Source: Candidatus Riflebacteria bacterium HGW-Riflebacteria-2
Lineage (GTDB): Bacteria; Muiribacteriota; Ozemobacteria; Ozemobacterales; Ozemobacteraceae
Direction of reading: 5' to 3'
Length of the DNA stretch: 48,523 nt
Assembly (NCBI GenBank): GCA_002839435.1
Contig: PGYA01000034.1
Coordinates: 1 to 48,523 of the forward strand
How positions within the stretch are numbered: the first letter of the stretch is position 1; the number at the start of each line of letters is the position of its first letter. This document shows positions 8,522 to 15,389 of this stretch, one piece after another. Under the pieces are notes generated by a model, which was not told where the DNA came from, did not search any database, and worked only from the letters and a program-made list of their open reading frames with translations. The translations under genes and the position numbers were made by a program.

Positions 8522-9135
8522 TATGCGGTCTCCCACCATTTTTGTATAAGTTCGGCGCGCGCGTCACCAGTTTCGGCAAGACATTCAATGAGTGCGCGAA
8601 TGTCGAGCAGTGACGAAAATTGCAGGTCATCATCGGCAGCACCCGCTTTTGAGCGACGGTCAACGATAACGAGAATGTCGGCAGAGGCGACGCCAAAAGT
8701 GCGGCGCAGGCTGTCGATTCCTTCACGTTTGGTAAGGCCGCTGGTTAATACATCATCGATCAACAGTACGCGATCTGATGAGGTTGGCTGAACACCTATG
8801 TATGAACCGCCTTCGCCGTGCGCTTTGGCTTCTTTGCGGTCAAAAACCACTCCGAGGTCTCGACCGCTCATCCTCCAGTATGAAGTCGCTGCAGCAACCG
8901 CCAGCGCAATGCCTTTGTAAGCAGGGCCAAAGATAATTGTCGTGTCGGGAAAATGAGCCTGTATGGCAGCCGCCATGAAATCACCGAGTATATCAAGCTG
9001 ACGCCCGGTTCTGATATTGCCGAGATCGATAAAAAATGGCGATTTTGCCCCCGATTTGAGGGTGAAATCGCCAAATTTGAGCGCCTGACAGTCGAGAAGA
9101 AATCTGATAAGTTCAGCAGGACGATTGGACTGCAT
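8521..9135 (-). CDS. pyrE: Orotate phosphoribosyltransferase
   Basis: 204 aa from the ATG at 9135, which has GAGGAGG immediately upstream (about 4 bases spacing). A longer open frame to 9381 only overlaps pyrC and is unlikely to be translated. It joins orotate and PRPP to give OMP. The PRPP-binding signature VLLIDDVLTSGLTKREG lies near residues 125-141. The N-terminal segment ALKFGDFTLKSGAKSPFFID is typical for the family. It overlaps the end of pyrC by 23 bases and meets pyrF in TAATG. Confidence 0.96.
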   Translation of the reverse strand: MQSNRPAELIRFLLDCQALKFGDFTLKSGAKSPFFIDLGNIRTGRQLDILGDFMAAAIQAHFPDTTIIFGPAYKGIALAVAAATSYWRMSGRDLGVVFDRKEAKAHGEGGSYIGVQPTSSDRVLLIDDVLTSGLTKREGIDSLRRTFGVASADILVIVDRRSKAGAADDDLQFSSLLDIRALIECLAETGDARAELIQKWWETA

Positions 9136-10435
9136 ATACCTCCTCAGCGAGCGGCACAGCTCGCGATGTTGCTTGTTCCCACACCGTTTTGCCGGCAATG
9201 AGAACGCGTTCGACGTCCCAGGGCAGGACAAGGTGCCGGTATGCATCATACCCAGCTTTTGTAACCACTTTACGGGGCATATCAACATCTTTATAAGATG
9301 TGCGGCGCAGCACGACGAGATCTGCACGAGCACCATCGGCGATAACGCCACGGTCCCGCATGGCATAGCACTCAGCTGCATTCTGAGCGGCTAGATCCAG
9401 AGCACGTCGCCAGCTGATGCGCCCAGACTCGGCAGCAAGTGCCATCAACGGCCACATCTTTTCTATGCCGGGGATACCGGATGGAGGATTGGCAGAAGCT
9501 TTTTCAGTCGGTGCATGCGGCGCATGGTCGCTGCTGACAAAATCAATAGTGCCATCGGCAAGAGCCTGCCAGAGAGCCTGCTGGTCGGTTGCATCGCGTA
9601 AGGGCGGGTTAACCTGAATCTGCGCGCCATTTTTGATCTGGTCTTCTGCGGTAAAGTGAAGGTAATGCGGGCAGGTTTCGGCTCTAACATCATAGCCGAG
9701 ATCTTTCATGCGTCTGACCCAGTGTAATTCTTCGCAGGTCGATGCATGTAGTAGAATCAGCCGACATTCTGGCACTCTACCCAGCTGACGCTGCGCCAGT
9801 TCGAGTGACGTGGCAAGTATTTGTAAGGCTGAAATGACTGCCGCGCGCGGGCGGCGGGAAGAATGATCGAGGCCGGCGGTGTCAGCCGGGAATAGCGTTT
9901 CATCTTCTGCGTGCACAGCAATTTTTGGCCAGTTAAGAATGAGACAGGCAAGAATTTCAGGTTCACTCACTGCGGCACATGAGCCAGACCGCGCCATAAA
10001 TACCTTGAGCGCGGCGATACCAGCCGGGTCGATACCGAGACTGGCCGGTGTGGGAATCTGTTCACAACCGTTGCAGCCAAGAAAAAGCCCCCACCCCACC
10101 CGGCCAAGCTTCTGCCAGAGACGGCGTTTCTCGTCGAGAACAGCGAACGTGCATGTCGGCGGAATAGTGTTGGGCATGTCGATTACTGTCGTAACACCGC
10201 CGGCAAGGGCAGCCAGACAGCCATTACCGATACCCTCTTTGTATTCCTGCCCTGGTTGCCTGAAATGCACGTGAGTGTCTATGTATCCAGGCATTATTAT
10301 CTCGGTTATATGGTCAGGGATTGTGGTAATGTCGCCGGCAGCAGCACTGCCGTCTATTTTGAGCAGTCCACGATCTATCTTGATAGTGCCATGACACAAC
10401 CGGCCATGTCGGTTCAGCCAGGGTATGCCTGTCAA
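9113..10435 (-). CDS. pyrC: Dihydroorotase, class I
   Basis: 440 aa if translation begins at the TTG at 10435. It cyclises carbamoyl aspartate to dihydroorotate. Zinc ligands are visible in MPGYIDTHVHF (about 48-58), in AVHAEDE and LHAST (His ligands), and in SSDHAPHAP (Asp). The Lys in ALKVFMARS is the likely carbamylated residue. Start choice: an in-frame GTG at 10543, with GGAG 8 bases upstream, would add 36 residues encoded partly by the leader stem-loop; these have no counterpart in the family. Counting back from the HVH motif, the TTG gives the usual N-terminal length, but its upstream GGGGA is a poor ribosome site. The first gene of the pyr operon; overlaps pyrE by 23 bases. Confidence 0.9.
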   Translation of the reverse strand: MTGIPWLNRHGRLCHGTIKIDRGLLKIDGSAAAGDITTIPDHITEIIMPGYIDTHVHFRQPGQEYKEGIGNGCLAALAGGVTTVIDMPNTIPPTCTFAVLDEKRRLWQKLGRVGWGLFLGCNGCEQIPTPASLGIDPAGIAALKVFMARSGSCAAVSEPEILACLILNWPKIAVHAEDETLFPADTAGLDHSSRRPRAAVISALQILATSLELAQRQLGRVPECRLILLHASTCEELHWVRRMKDLGYDVRAETCPHYLHFTAEDQIKNGAQIQVNPPLRDATDQQALWQALADGTIDFVSSDHAPHAPTEKASANPPSGIPGIEKMWPLMALAAESGRISWRRALDLAAQNAAECYAMRDRGVIADGARADLVVLRRTSYKDVDMPRKVVTKAGYDAYRHLVLPWDVERVLIAGKTVWEQATSRAVPLAEEVYAVQSSC

Positions 10436-10458
10436 TTTTAAACTTTCCCCAAAAGAAG

Positions 10459-10489
10459 AATCCCCTTCTGCCGGAGGTAGAAGGGGATT
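10459..10489 (-). promoter_or_regulatory. Leader stem-loop, possible attenuator of the pyr operon
   Basis: AATCCCCTTCT (10459-10469) pairs perfectly with AGAAGGGGATT (10479-10489) around a 9-base loop, an 11-bp stem. On the minus strand the stem is followed by CTTCTTTT, an imperfect U tract, and then GGGGAAAG just before the TTG start of pyrC. The structure lies about 85 bases downstream of the predicted transcription start. It could be a terminator-type attenuator or could sequester the start region, because TCCCC in the stem can also pair with the GGGGA upstream of TTG. No PyrR-type anti-terminator was identified. Confidence 0.5.
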
Positions 10490-10578
10490 TTGTATGGTTA
10501 CTGAAACTGGCGTATTATTATCATGTCGCCATTTAAGAGTCACGATGCCGTCTCCAGCCCATTTCTCAAGATGGCGCG

Positions 10579-10607
10579 AATGTATCAGAAAAGCGCAAAA
10601 ATGTCAA
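10579..10607 (-). promoter_or_regulatory. Strong sigma70 promoter of the pyr operon
   Basis: On the minus strand a perfect -35 TTGACA (10607-10602) is followed after exactly 17 bases by TACATT (10584-10579). TGA directly before it gives an extended -10 (TGn). Transcription would start near 10572. A 6-bp inverted repeat GGTGCA/TGCACC (10615-10633) sits just upstream of the -35 and could be an operator. Confidence 0.75.
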
Positions 10608-10661
10608 CTCGACAGGTGCACCAATTTTGCACCCTTCCGACGCTGAGAAACATACTAGGTT

Positions 10662-11663
10662 TTAGTTCCTATGCGGGCTAGCTGGCCTGGTTTTTTTCGA
10701 GATATTTTTGTTACCGTCAATCGGTTTATCGGCATAGGCCGATAGCCTGGCAGGTTCACTTGTGCCAGTGTCTTCATAGGTCTCAGCCGCCAGCATCTGG
10801 CGCAGCATAGGCGTGTTTGACGGGATCATGGTTATCTGCGCTCTGCTTTCGGAGATACGCTGTGCCTCAAGTATCTCAAACAAAGCTGACGAAATTTCAG
10901 GATCGCGCGAGATTTCCTGTAACGCTTCTCCGACGATTTTGGGGCGCACGGCAGCAGCCCGGGCAAATTCGGCGGCAGCCTGATTCTCGGCGGTACTGGT
11001 TATAATACTGACCTGGTTGGCGCCATCCTGCTTTATCGCTGAAGTGACCTGACGCAGGCGATTTACGACTTTTTCTTCTATCTGCCCGATCATTCTTTTA
11101 TCACGGAAATGTACCTTGCGGATGTAGGCAGATCCGACCTTGTAGCCCCACTCGAGAGCCTGCGGCGACACTTCTTCGCGCACTTTGAGACTCATCGTAT
11201 GCCGGTCTTCCAGCATATCTTCGAGTTTCATATTACTGAGGCAGCGCACTGACGAACTTCGGACGTTGGTAGATAGCGATTCGCGCGGATTTATGTTCTT
11301 GAAAAGATATGACACCGGATTTGAGATGATCATCTCATACCATATGCCGATACCCATGGGTGCGCCTTCTTCTGAATTTACCGGCTGACTGCGCAGGTAT
11401 TCCTGATCGAGACGTGTGTCGATAACCCGACAGGAGCCCAGCAAATGGACGATCAGAGACTTGATCCCGATATGCCAGGGCAGAAAATAAAGTCCCGGCT
11501 CTTTGAGAACGCCAAGAACCTGTCCAAAAAGCAGATATACATGACATCGCCCCTCATAAACTATTGTGTAGAGACCCAAAAAACGCAGCATCCACAGAAA
11601 AAGTGGCAACACCAGGAAACAGCCGATAAAGGTGAGAATAAAACCGGCAAAAAACTGTTCCAT
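10662..11663 (-). CDS. SPFH/band-7 membrane protein (HflC/stomatin-like)
   Basis: 333 aa. An N-terminal hydrophobic segment (residues about 5-40) anchors the protein. A band-7/SPFH domain spans about 40-260, with the diagnostic pattern of alternating strands then a long charged helix (QVTSAIKQDGANQVSIIT, then AENQAAAEFARAAAV). The C-terminal tail is polar. Such proteins form oligomeric rings that organise membrane microdomains or regulate membrane proteases. The gene begins at the TAATG junction with the stop of its upstream SPFH neighbour, so the two probably form a hetero-oligomer as HflK and HflC do. No FtsH gene is nearby. It could instead be a stomatin or flotillin-type paralogue. Confidence 0.85.
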   Translation of the reverse strand: MEQFFAGFILTFIGCFLVLPLFLWMLRFLGLYTIVYEGRCHVYLLFGQVLGVLKEPGLYFLPWHIGIKSLIVHLLGSCRVIDTRLDQEYLRSQPVNSEEGAPMGIGIWYEMIISNPVSYLFKNINPRESLSTNVRSSSVRCLSNMKLEDMLEDRHTMSLKVREEVSPQALEWGYKVGSAYIRKVHFRDKRMIGQIEEKVVNRLRQVTSAIKQDGANQVSIITSTAENQAAAEFARAAAVRPKIVGEALQEISRDPEISSALFEILEAQRISESRAQITMIPSNTPMLRQMLAAETYEDTGTSEPARLSAYADKPIDGNKNISKKTRPASPHRN

Positions 11664-12628
11664 TATTTTTCCACCTCCATGATCACCTGTCTCACTTTTG
11701 AGTAGAGCGCCAGTTTTACGTTACGAACATAGGCATGCAATACATCAGGCCCTCTCTTCTTCAGCTCTTCAAGCTGCTGGGCGGTGCTCTTGAGAGGCTC
11801 GACTTCAGACTTGGCCCGCAGAGTTTCAATTTCAGTCGCCCGTTTTGACTGAACGATTTTCTGGTCTGCCGACGCCTGTGCCAGGCTTATCTCTGACGAA
11901 ACCTCATTGTGCGCGGTGTTGATCGCCGCCAGCGCACTTTCGACCTCGTCAGGCGGATCGATGCAGGTTATCAACGATGCTTCGAACGTAATACCGTAAC
12001 GCACAGCTGACTGGGTGCATTCCCGCATCATGTGCTCATTTATCTCGTGCAGGTTCTTGCGCAGGTCGTTAATCGAAATCCCGGCCGTAGCTGTTTCTTC
12101 TTCGCCTTTTTTTGCCTCGAAATTGGCGATGCGCTCTCGCAGAACCGAAATGAAATAGCCCATAACATGGACAATCGGATTTTTCACCCCGAAAAGGTAG
12201 GCATACAAGTTTTGCTCACTGACGCGATAGCGAATCTGCCCGGTCAGTGCCGTATTTAGCTGATCCTTGGTCACGGCGTCAAGAAACTGCCCACCATGAT
12301 TAGCCATCGGATCTTCAGGGTCATGTGCCATGTTCAGTGTCTGAGTAGCAATATTGACCTTATGCACTTCTTCCCACGGGAACTTGAAATAAGGCCCGCC
12401 CGGCTGAATCACTTCGACCTGGGGATACTTATACCGCTCACGCTCTTCATTGATCAGACTGATTGCATCAGGGTTCGAAAGCGTAGTTTTGCCCTCGATG
12501 CGCTGAGCGCGACCGAAGACTGTTTTTACCGCACGTTCATTCTGGTCAACGGTATAAATGCCTGACCACAAATAATTATAAAGAAACCAGCACACAAATC
12601 CGAGCGCACAACCAAACAGAAATGCCAT
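11663..12628 (-). CDS. SPFH/band-7 membrane protein (HflK-like)
   Basis: 321 aa. One N-terminal transmembrane segment (residues about 2-25) is followed by IYTVDQNERAVKTVFGRAQR, the classic HflK/prohibitin entry into the SPFH domain. PGGPYFKFPWEEVHKVNIAT near 80 is equally typical. The domain contains an acidic insertion (FEAKKGEEETATAG) and ends with a long charged helix rich in Ala, Glu and Lys (EISLAQASADQKIVQSKRA). The start has AGGAGG about 6 bases upstream. The gene overlaps the next SPFH gene by one base (TAATG), implying a two-subunit complex facing the periplasm. Confidence 0.87.
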   Translation of the reverse strand: MAFLFGCALGFVCWFLYNYLWSGIYTVDQNERAVKTVFGRAQRIEGKTTLSNPDAISLINEERERYKYPQVEVIQPGGPYFKFPWEEVHKVNIATQTLNMAHDPEDPMANHGGQFLDAVTKDQLNTALTGQIRYRVSEQNLYAYLFGVKNPIVHVMGYFISVLRERIANFEAKKGEEETATAGISINDLRKNLHEINEHMMRECTQSAVRYGITFEASLITCIDPPDEVESALAAINTAHNEVSSEISLAQASADQKIVQSKRATEIETLRAKSEVEPLKSTAQQLEELKKRGPDVLHAYVRNVKLALYSKVRQVIMEVEK

Positions 12629-12684
12629 GCTATCCTCCTGAACCTCAAAATCTTTAACGCTATTCTAACCGATTCCGGCAGTAA

Positions 12685-12714
12685 ATTATACTTTTTGCTT
12701 TGCCAGCGGCACAA
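12685..12714 (-). promoter_or_regulatory. Putative promoter of the SPFH gene pair
   Basis: On the minus strand a perfect TATAAT (12690-12685) lies 18 bases after TTGTGC (12714-12709), a weak -35. The site lies in the 98-base gap upstream of the SPFH genes, allowing transcription independent of the gene that ends at 12727. Confidence 0.5.
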
Positions 12715-12726
12715 CTGACTGTCGCC

Positions 12727-13635
12727 TCACTTCAGGGCCACAGCCGCATAAATTCTTCGGGAAGTGTTTTCGATCAGGAGCCTGCTTTCAATCTTAATGT
12801 CAGGCAACCCGTCATGACCGTTGTAAGAACCCCATAGCGCGCCGGCCATCGCCCCGATCGTATCGACATCCCCGCCACAGGCGACAACAAAATTCAGCAT
12901 ATCAGCGAAACTGTTATCTATAAACCGTAACGCGATATAAAGGGCTGTCACACATGATTTATGGGCAGTTATTCCGTTTCCGAGACGAGTTACGACTTCG
13001 GAAACCGTCGGCAGGCTTTTCTGCTGCAACCAGCTAACTGCTACCTGCAAGGGCGCCCGTATTTCTGCGGTCTGGCAATTGGCACTCACTACTTCAAGAA
13101 CCTTATTACTGTTACTCTGAGCCAGTAACTGACTTGTTGCCACTGCGATGAGAATTGCGCCGTCAATTCCAACGGGGTGTGAATGCGTTACTTCAGAGGC
13201 AGCACGCGTATTGACGATAAGCTTTTCGATGCTGTCTGGAAAAAACAAAGCCAGAACCGGCGCGCGCATAGCGGCTCCGTTACCGAACGAACCTTCGCGA
13301 TATACACTATGTACAGCATCCCGCCAGGAGTATCCACGCTTGACAAGTTTGAGAATTCGCGCGGCACCGGGGCCATAACCTCGTTTCCAGCTATAGCTTT
13401 CAGCGAAGCGGCGCGCGAGTTCATCCTGATAAAGCGCACCTTTTGTCAGCAGCGATTCAGCCAGGTCGAGAGACATTTGCGTGTCATCAGTCCAGCGCAG
13501 GCTGCCATCGTCAGTCTTCCCGATAAAGCGCCAGACCAGACGCTCGATTATTCCACCTTCATAAGGCGCACCCAGGGCATCACCCAGGGCGAGACCGAGC
13601 AGACAACCAACATATTGATCTTCCGGCAAAATCAT
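12727..13635 (-). CDS. ADP-ribosylglycohydrolase family protein
   Basis: 302 aa, the usual length for the DraG/ARH3 fold. Motifs are intact: GCLLGLALGDALGAPYEG at residue 10, WTDDTQMSLDLAES near 48 and GSFGNGAAMRAP near 115. The metal-binding GGDVDTIGAMAGALWG signature is near 253. The Asp residues in WTDDT and in GGDVDT are the expected Mg2+ ligands, so hydrolysis of ADP-ribose from a protein Arg or Ser, or of a related small molecule, is plausible. Substrate cannot be told. It follows the SUMF-fold gene by 30 bases and probably shares its transcript. No dinitrogenase reductase or ADP-ribosyltransferase is in the window. Confidence 0.92.
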   Translation of the reverse strand: MILPEDQYVGCLLGLALGDALGAPYEGGIIERLVWRFIGKTDDGSLRWTDDTQMSLDLAESLLTKGALYQDELARRFAESYSWKRGYGPGAARILKLVKRGYSWRDAVHSVYREGSFGNGAAMRAPVLALFFPDSIEKLIVNTRAASEVTHSHPVGIDGAILIAVATSQLLAQSNSNKVLEVVSANCQTAEIRAPLQVAVSWLQQKSLPTVSEVVTRLGNGITAHKSCVTALYIALRFIDNSFADMLNFVVACGGDVDTIGAMAGALWGSYNGHDGLPDIKIESRLLIENTSRRIYAAVALK

Positions 13636-13665
13636 AGCTATTTCTCTCTGCTTCGAGGAGAATGA

Positions 13666-14643
13666 TTATTTCTCAGTTTTTATCCGAAGCACGCGAAAAG
13701 TGAGATGCCCGTTGCGATAATATGGTGGACAGCCATGGCGAACAGCCGAGCGCATCCGATATGGTTCGCTGCTCCAGGCACCGCCACGATAAGTTCGCAA
13801 AGTGCCGGTTGCCGGCCCAACTGGGTCAATCGCTTCCGATGCCGTGCGCTGAATTCTATACCAGTCCCAGCACCATTCCCATAAGCTTCCGTGCATGTCG
13901 TAAAGACCCCAGGCATTTGGCATTTTGCTGGCGACCGGATTAGTTCCCCAGCCTCTTGAGTTAGGCTTATAGCTAACCAGACTGTTTTTCCAGTGCCAGG
14001 CATATTCATCGCTAAGTTCGTCGGCGCAGCAATATCTGCCTGTCGTTCCCGCCCGGCAGGCATATTCCCACTCTGCTTCTGTCGGCAACCTGAAGCCGTT
14101 AGCCTCCCAGTCGCAGCGGATTATATCTTTCGCATCGATGCCACTACTGCCTTCCTGGTCTGTGTAGCATGGTGTCAGACCCGTGGCCTTGCTAAGAGAA
14201 TTACAGTATCGCACGGCATCAAACCAGGTAACATGCTCAACCGGATGCTTTTTGCTTCCCTCATACTTAAAATACACAGGATCCAGATTAGTGACCTGTT
14301 TATATTGCTCCTGGGTTACCTCATGAATGCCGATGAGAAAGCCTTTTGTCAGTGTAACGTTGATTTGTGGCTTTTCATTTTTCTGCGCATCAGGGTCACT
14401 CTCAGGGCTGCCCATAACAAATGTTCCGGGGTTCAGCGAAACGAATTTCATCGTTATATTGTTGCCAAGATCGATCGCCAGACCATCAGAAGCTATTGAT
14501 GCATGAGCCAGGGTTTCGACGATCTTAGGGTTAAGGCCTTCTCCAACAAACCCGCCGGGGGCATCAGAAACTGGCTTGTGCATAAAGAAAGCTGCTGCGG
14601 AAATTGCAGCCAGAAGCAGAGCTATTATGACTAGTGGTCTCAT
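13666..14643 (-). CDS. Exported SUMF1/FGE-fold protein, probably not a formylglycine generator
   Basis: 325 aa. The N-terminus (MRPLVIIALLLAAISAAAFF) is a signal peptide or membrane anchor. Residues about 65-320 are a formylglycine-generating-enzyme-like domain: FVMGSPESDPDAQKNEKP, HEVTQEQYKQV, GFRLPTEAEWEYACRAG, SLWEWCWDWY and YRGGAWSSEPYRMRSAVRHG. In true FGE the RGGS(W/Y) segment is followed by two copper-binding Cys; here they are Ser and a non-Cys residue. The protein therefore more likely uses the C-type-lectin-like fold for binding or another chemistry, as in PvdO or SUMF-type lipoproteins. The 30-base spacing to the ADP-ribosylglycohydrolase suggests one operon. No sulfatase gene is near. 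Confidence 0.88.
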   Translation of the reverse strand: MRPLVIIALLLAAISAAAFFMHKPVSDAPGGFVGEGLNPKIVETLAHASIASDGLAIDLGNNITMKFVSLNPGTFVMGSPESDPDAQKNEKPQINVTLTKGFLIGIHEVTQEQYKQVTNLDPVYFKYEGSKKHPVEHVTWFDAVRYCNSLSKATGLTPCYTDQEGSSGIDAKDIIRCDWEANGFRLPTEAEWEYACRAGTTGRYCCADELSDEYAWHWKNSLVSYKPNSRGWGTNPVASKMPNAWGLYDMHGSLWEWCWDWYRIQRTASEAIDPVGPATGTLRTYRGGAWSSEPYRMRSAVRHGCPPYYRNGHLTFRVLRIKTEK

Positions 14644-14794
14644 GAATACATTACCTCGCTACAAATATAAGCTGACTGAGCAATCTGAATATACTGTCAC
14701 ATGTTAATCAGTACTCTTTTAAATTTTAAGATAATACTTTTTGATTTGCCATGATAGAAAAATCTGACACTTTGCTGACCGATCTGCAAAGTTG

Positions 14795-14823
14795 TTGGCA
14801 AACGCTGACAAAGCTAATATAAT
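14795..14823 (+). promoter_or_regulatory. Near-consensus sigma70 promoter for the genes at 14850 and 15390
   Basis: TTGGCA (14795-14800) and a perfect TATAAT (14818-14823) are separated by 17 bases. Transcription would start near 14830, 20 bases before the GTG start. Confidence 0.75.
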
Positions 14824-14849
14824 CGCGTAGAGACGAACGGGAGAGTGAT

Positions 14850-15338
14850 GTGCAGAATGTAACCGAAGAGGCAAACCAGCCACAGAAAAGGCGTTTGGGT
14901 TGGGCGATATTTCTTGTGGCTTTTCTGCTGACCCCGGTAATCTGGAATGCTGGCACCATAGAACTGGCTGGTATCGACTTGGACTATGGTGTGAGAGTGT
15001 ATGGAGCACCAAAGCCTGAGCAGAAAGAATATGACGGTTTTTACGCGCTGAAGCTCAAGGAAATGATCGAGAAGACAGCTTCGCCATCTCGAAATCCCAT
15101 TATTATCATGTATCAACACATATGGTATAACGCAGTTACTGATGGTTACGATATTGTATTCTGGCTGGAGCCCAACAAACCAGGCTCACCCGGGCGGAGT
15201 TATGGCTGCTATCTTTCAGGCAACACACTTTTTCTGCGAGTTGAATACGATGGCTGGAACCGCGTGCTGACCGTTCCTTTCAGTAAAGCCGAAATTGAAA
15301 CGGCACTGCAACATTTGCCAGCAGAAGAAACTCCTTGA
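14850..15338 (+). CDS. Small membrane-anchored protein of unknown function
   Basis: 162 aa beginning with GTG at 14850; GGGAG lies 6 bases upstream and the promoter supports this start. Residues 1-16 are polar with a basic KRR, followed by one transmembrane segment (about 17-35, WAIFLVAFLLTPVIW). The rest is a soluble domain of about 125 residues placed outside the cytoplasm. It contains several aromatic residues (IIIMYQHIWYN, YDIVFWLEPN) and no recognised catalytic pattern. It is the first gene of a two-gene unit with the TPR/PEGA protein, about 50 bases upstream of it. No homologous family is recognised. Confidence 0.8.
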   Translation: MQNVTEEANQPQKRRLGWAIFLVAFLLTPVIWNAGTIELAGIDLDYGVRVYGAPKPEQKEYDGFYALKLKEMIEKTASPSRNPIIIMYQHIWYNAVTDGYDIVFWLEPNKPGSPGRSYGCYLSGNTLFLRVEYDGWNRVLTVPFSKAEIETALQHLPAEETP

Positions 15339-15389
15339 CTCATTTGAATTCTTAAAACATATCACTATCTGAAAATGTCGGAGGACTTG

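Noticed and set aside
9136..9381. Longer N-terminus for pyrE
   Set aside because: It would overlap pyrC by 270 bases, has no family similarity, and the ATG at 9135 has a strong ribosome site.
10436..10543. N-terminal extension of pyrC from the GTG at 10543
   Set aside because: Kept only as an alternative. It encodes the leader stem-loop and has no counterpart in dihydroorotases, although GGAG upstream is decent.
13666..14643. Sulfatase-activating formylglycine-generating enzyme
   Set aside because: The two essential Cys after the RGGAW segment are absent and no sulfatase gene is near.
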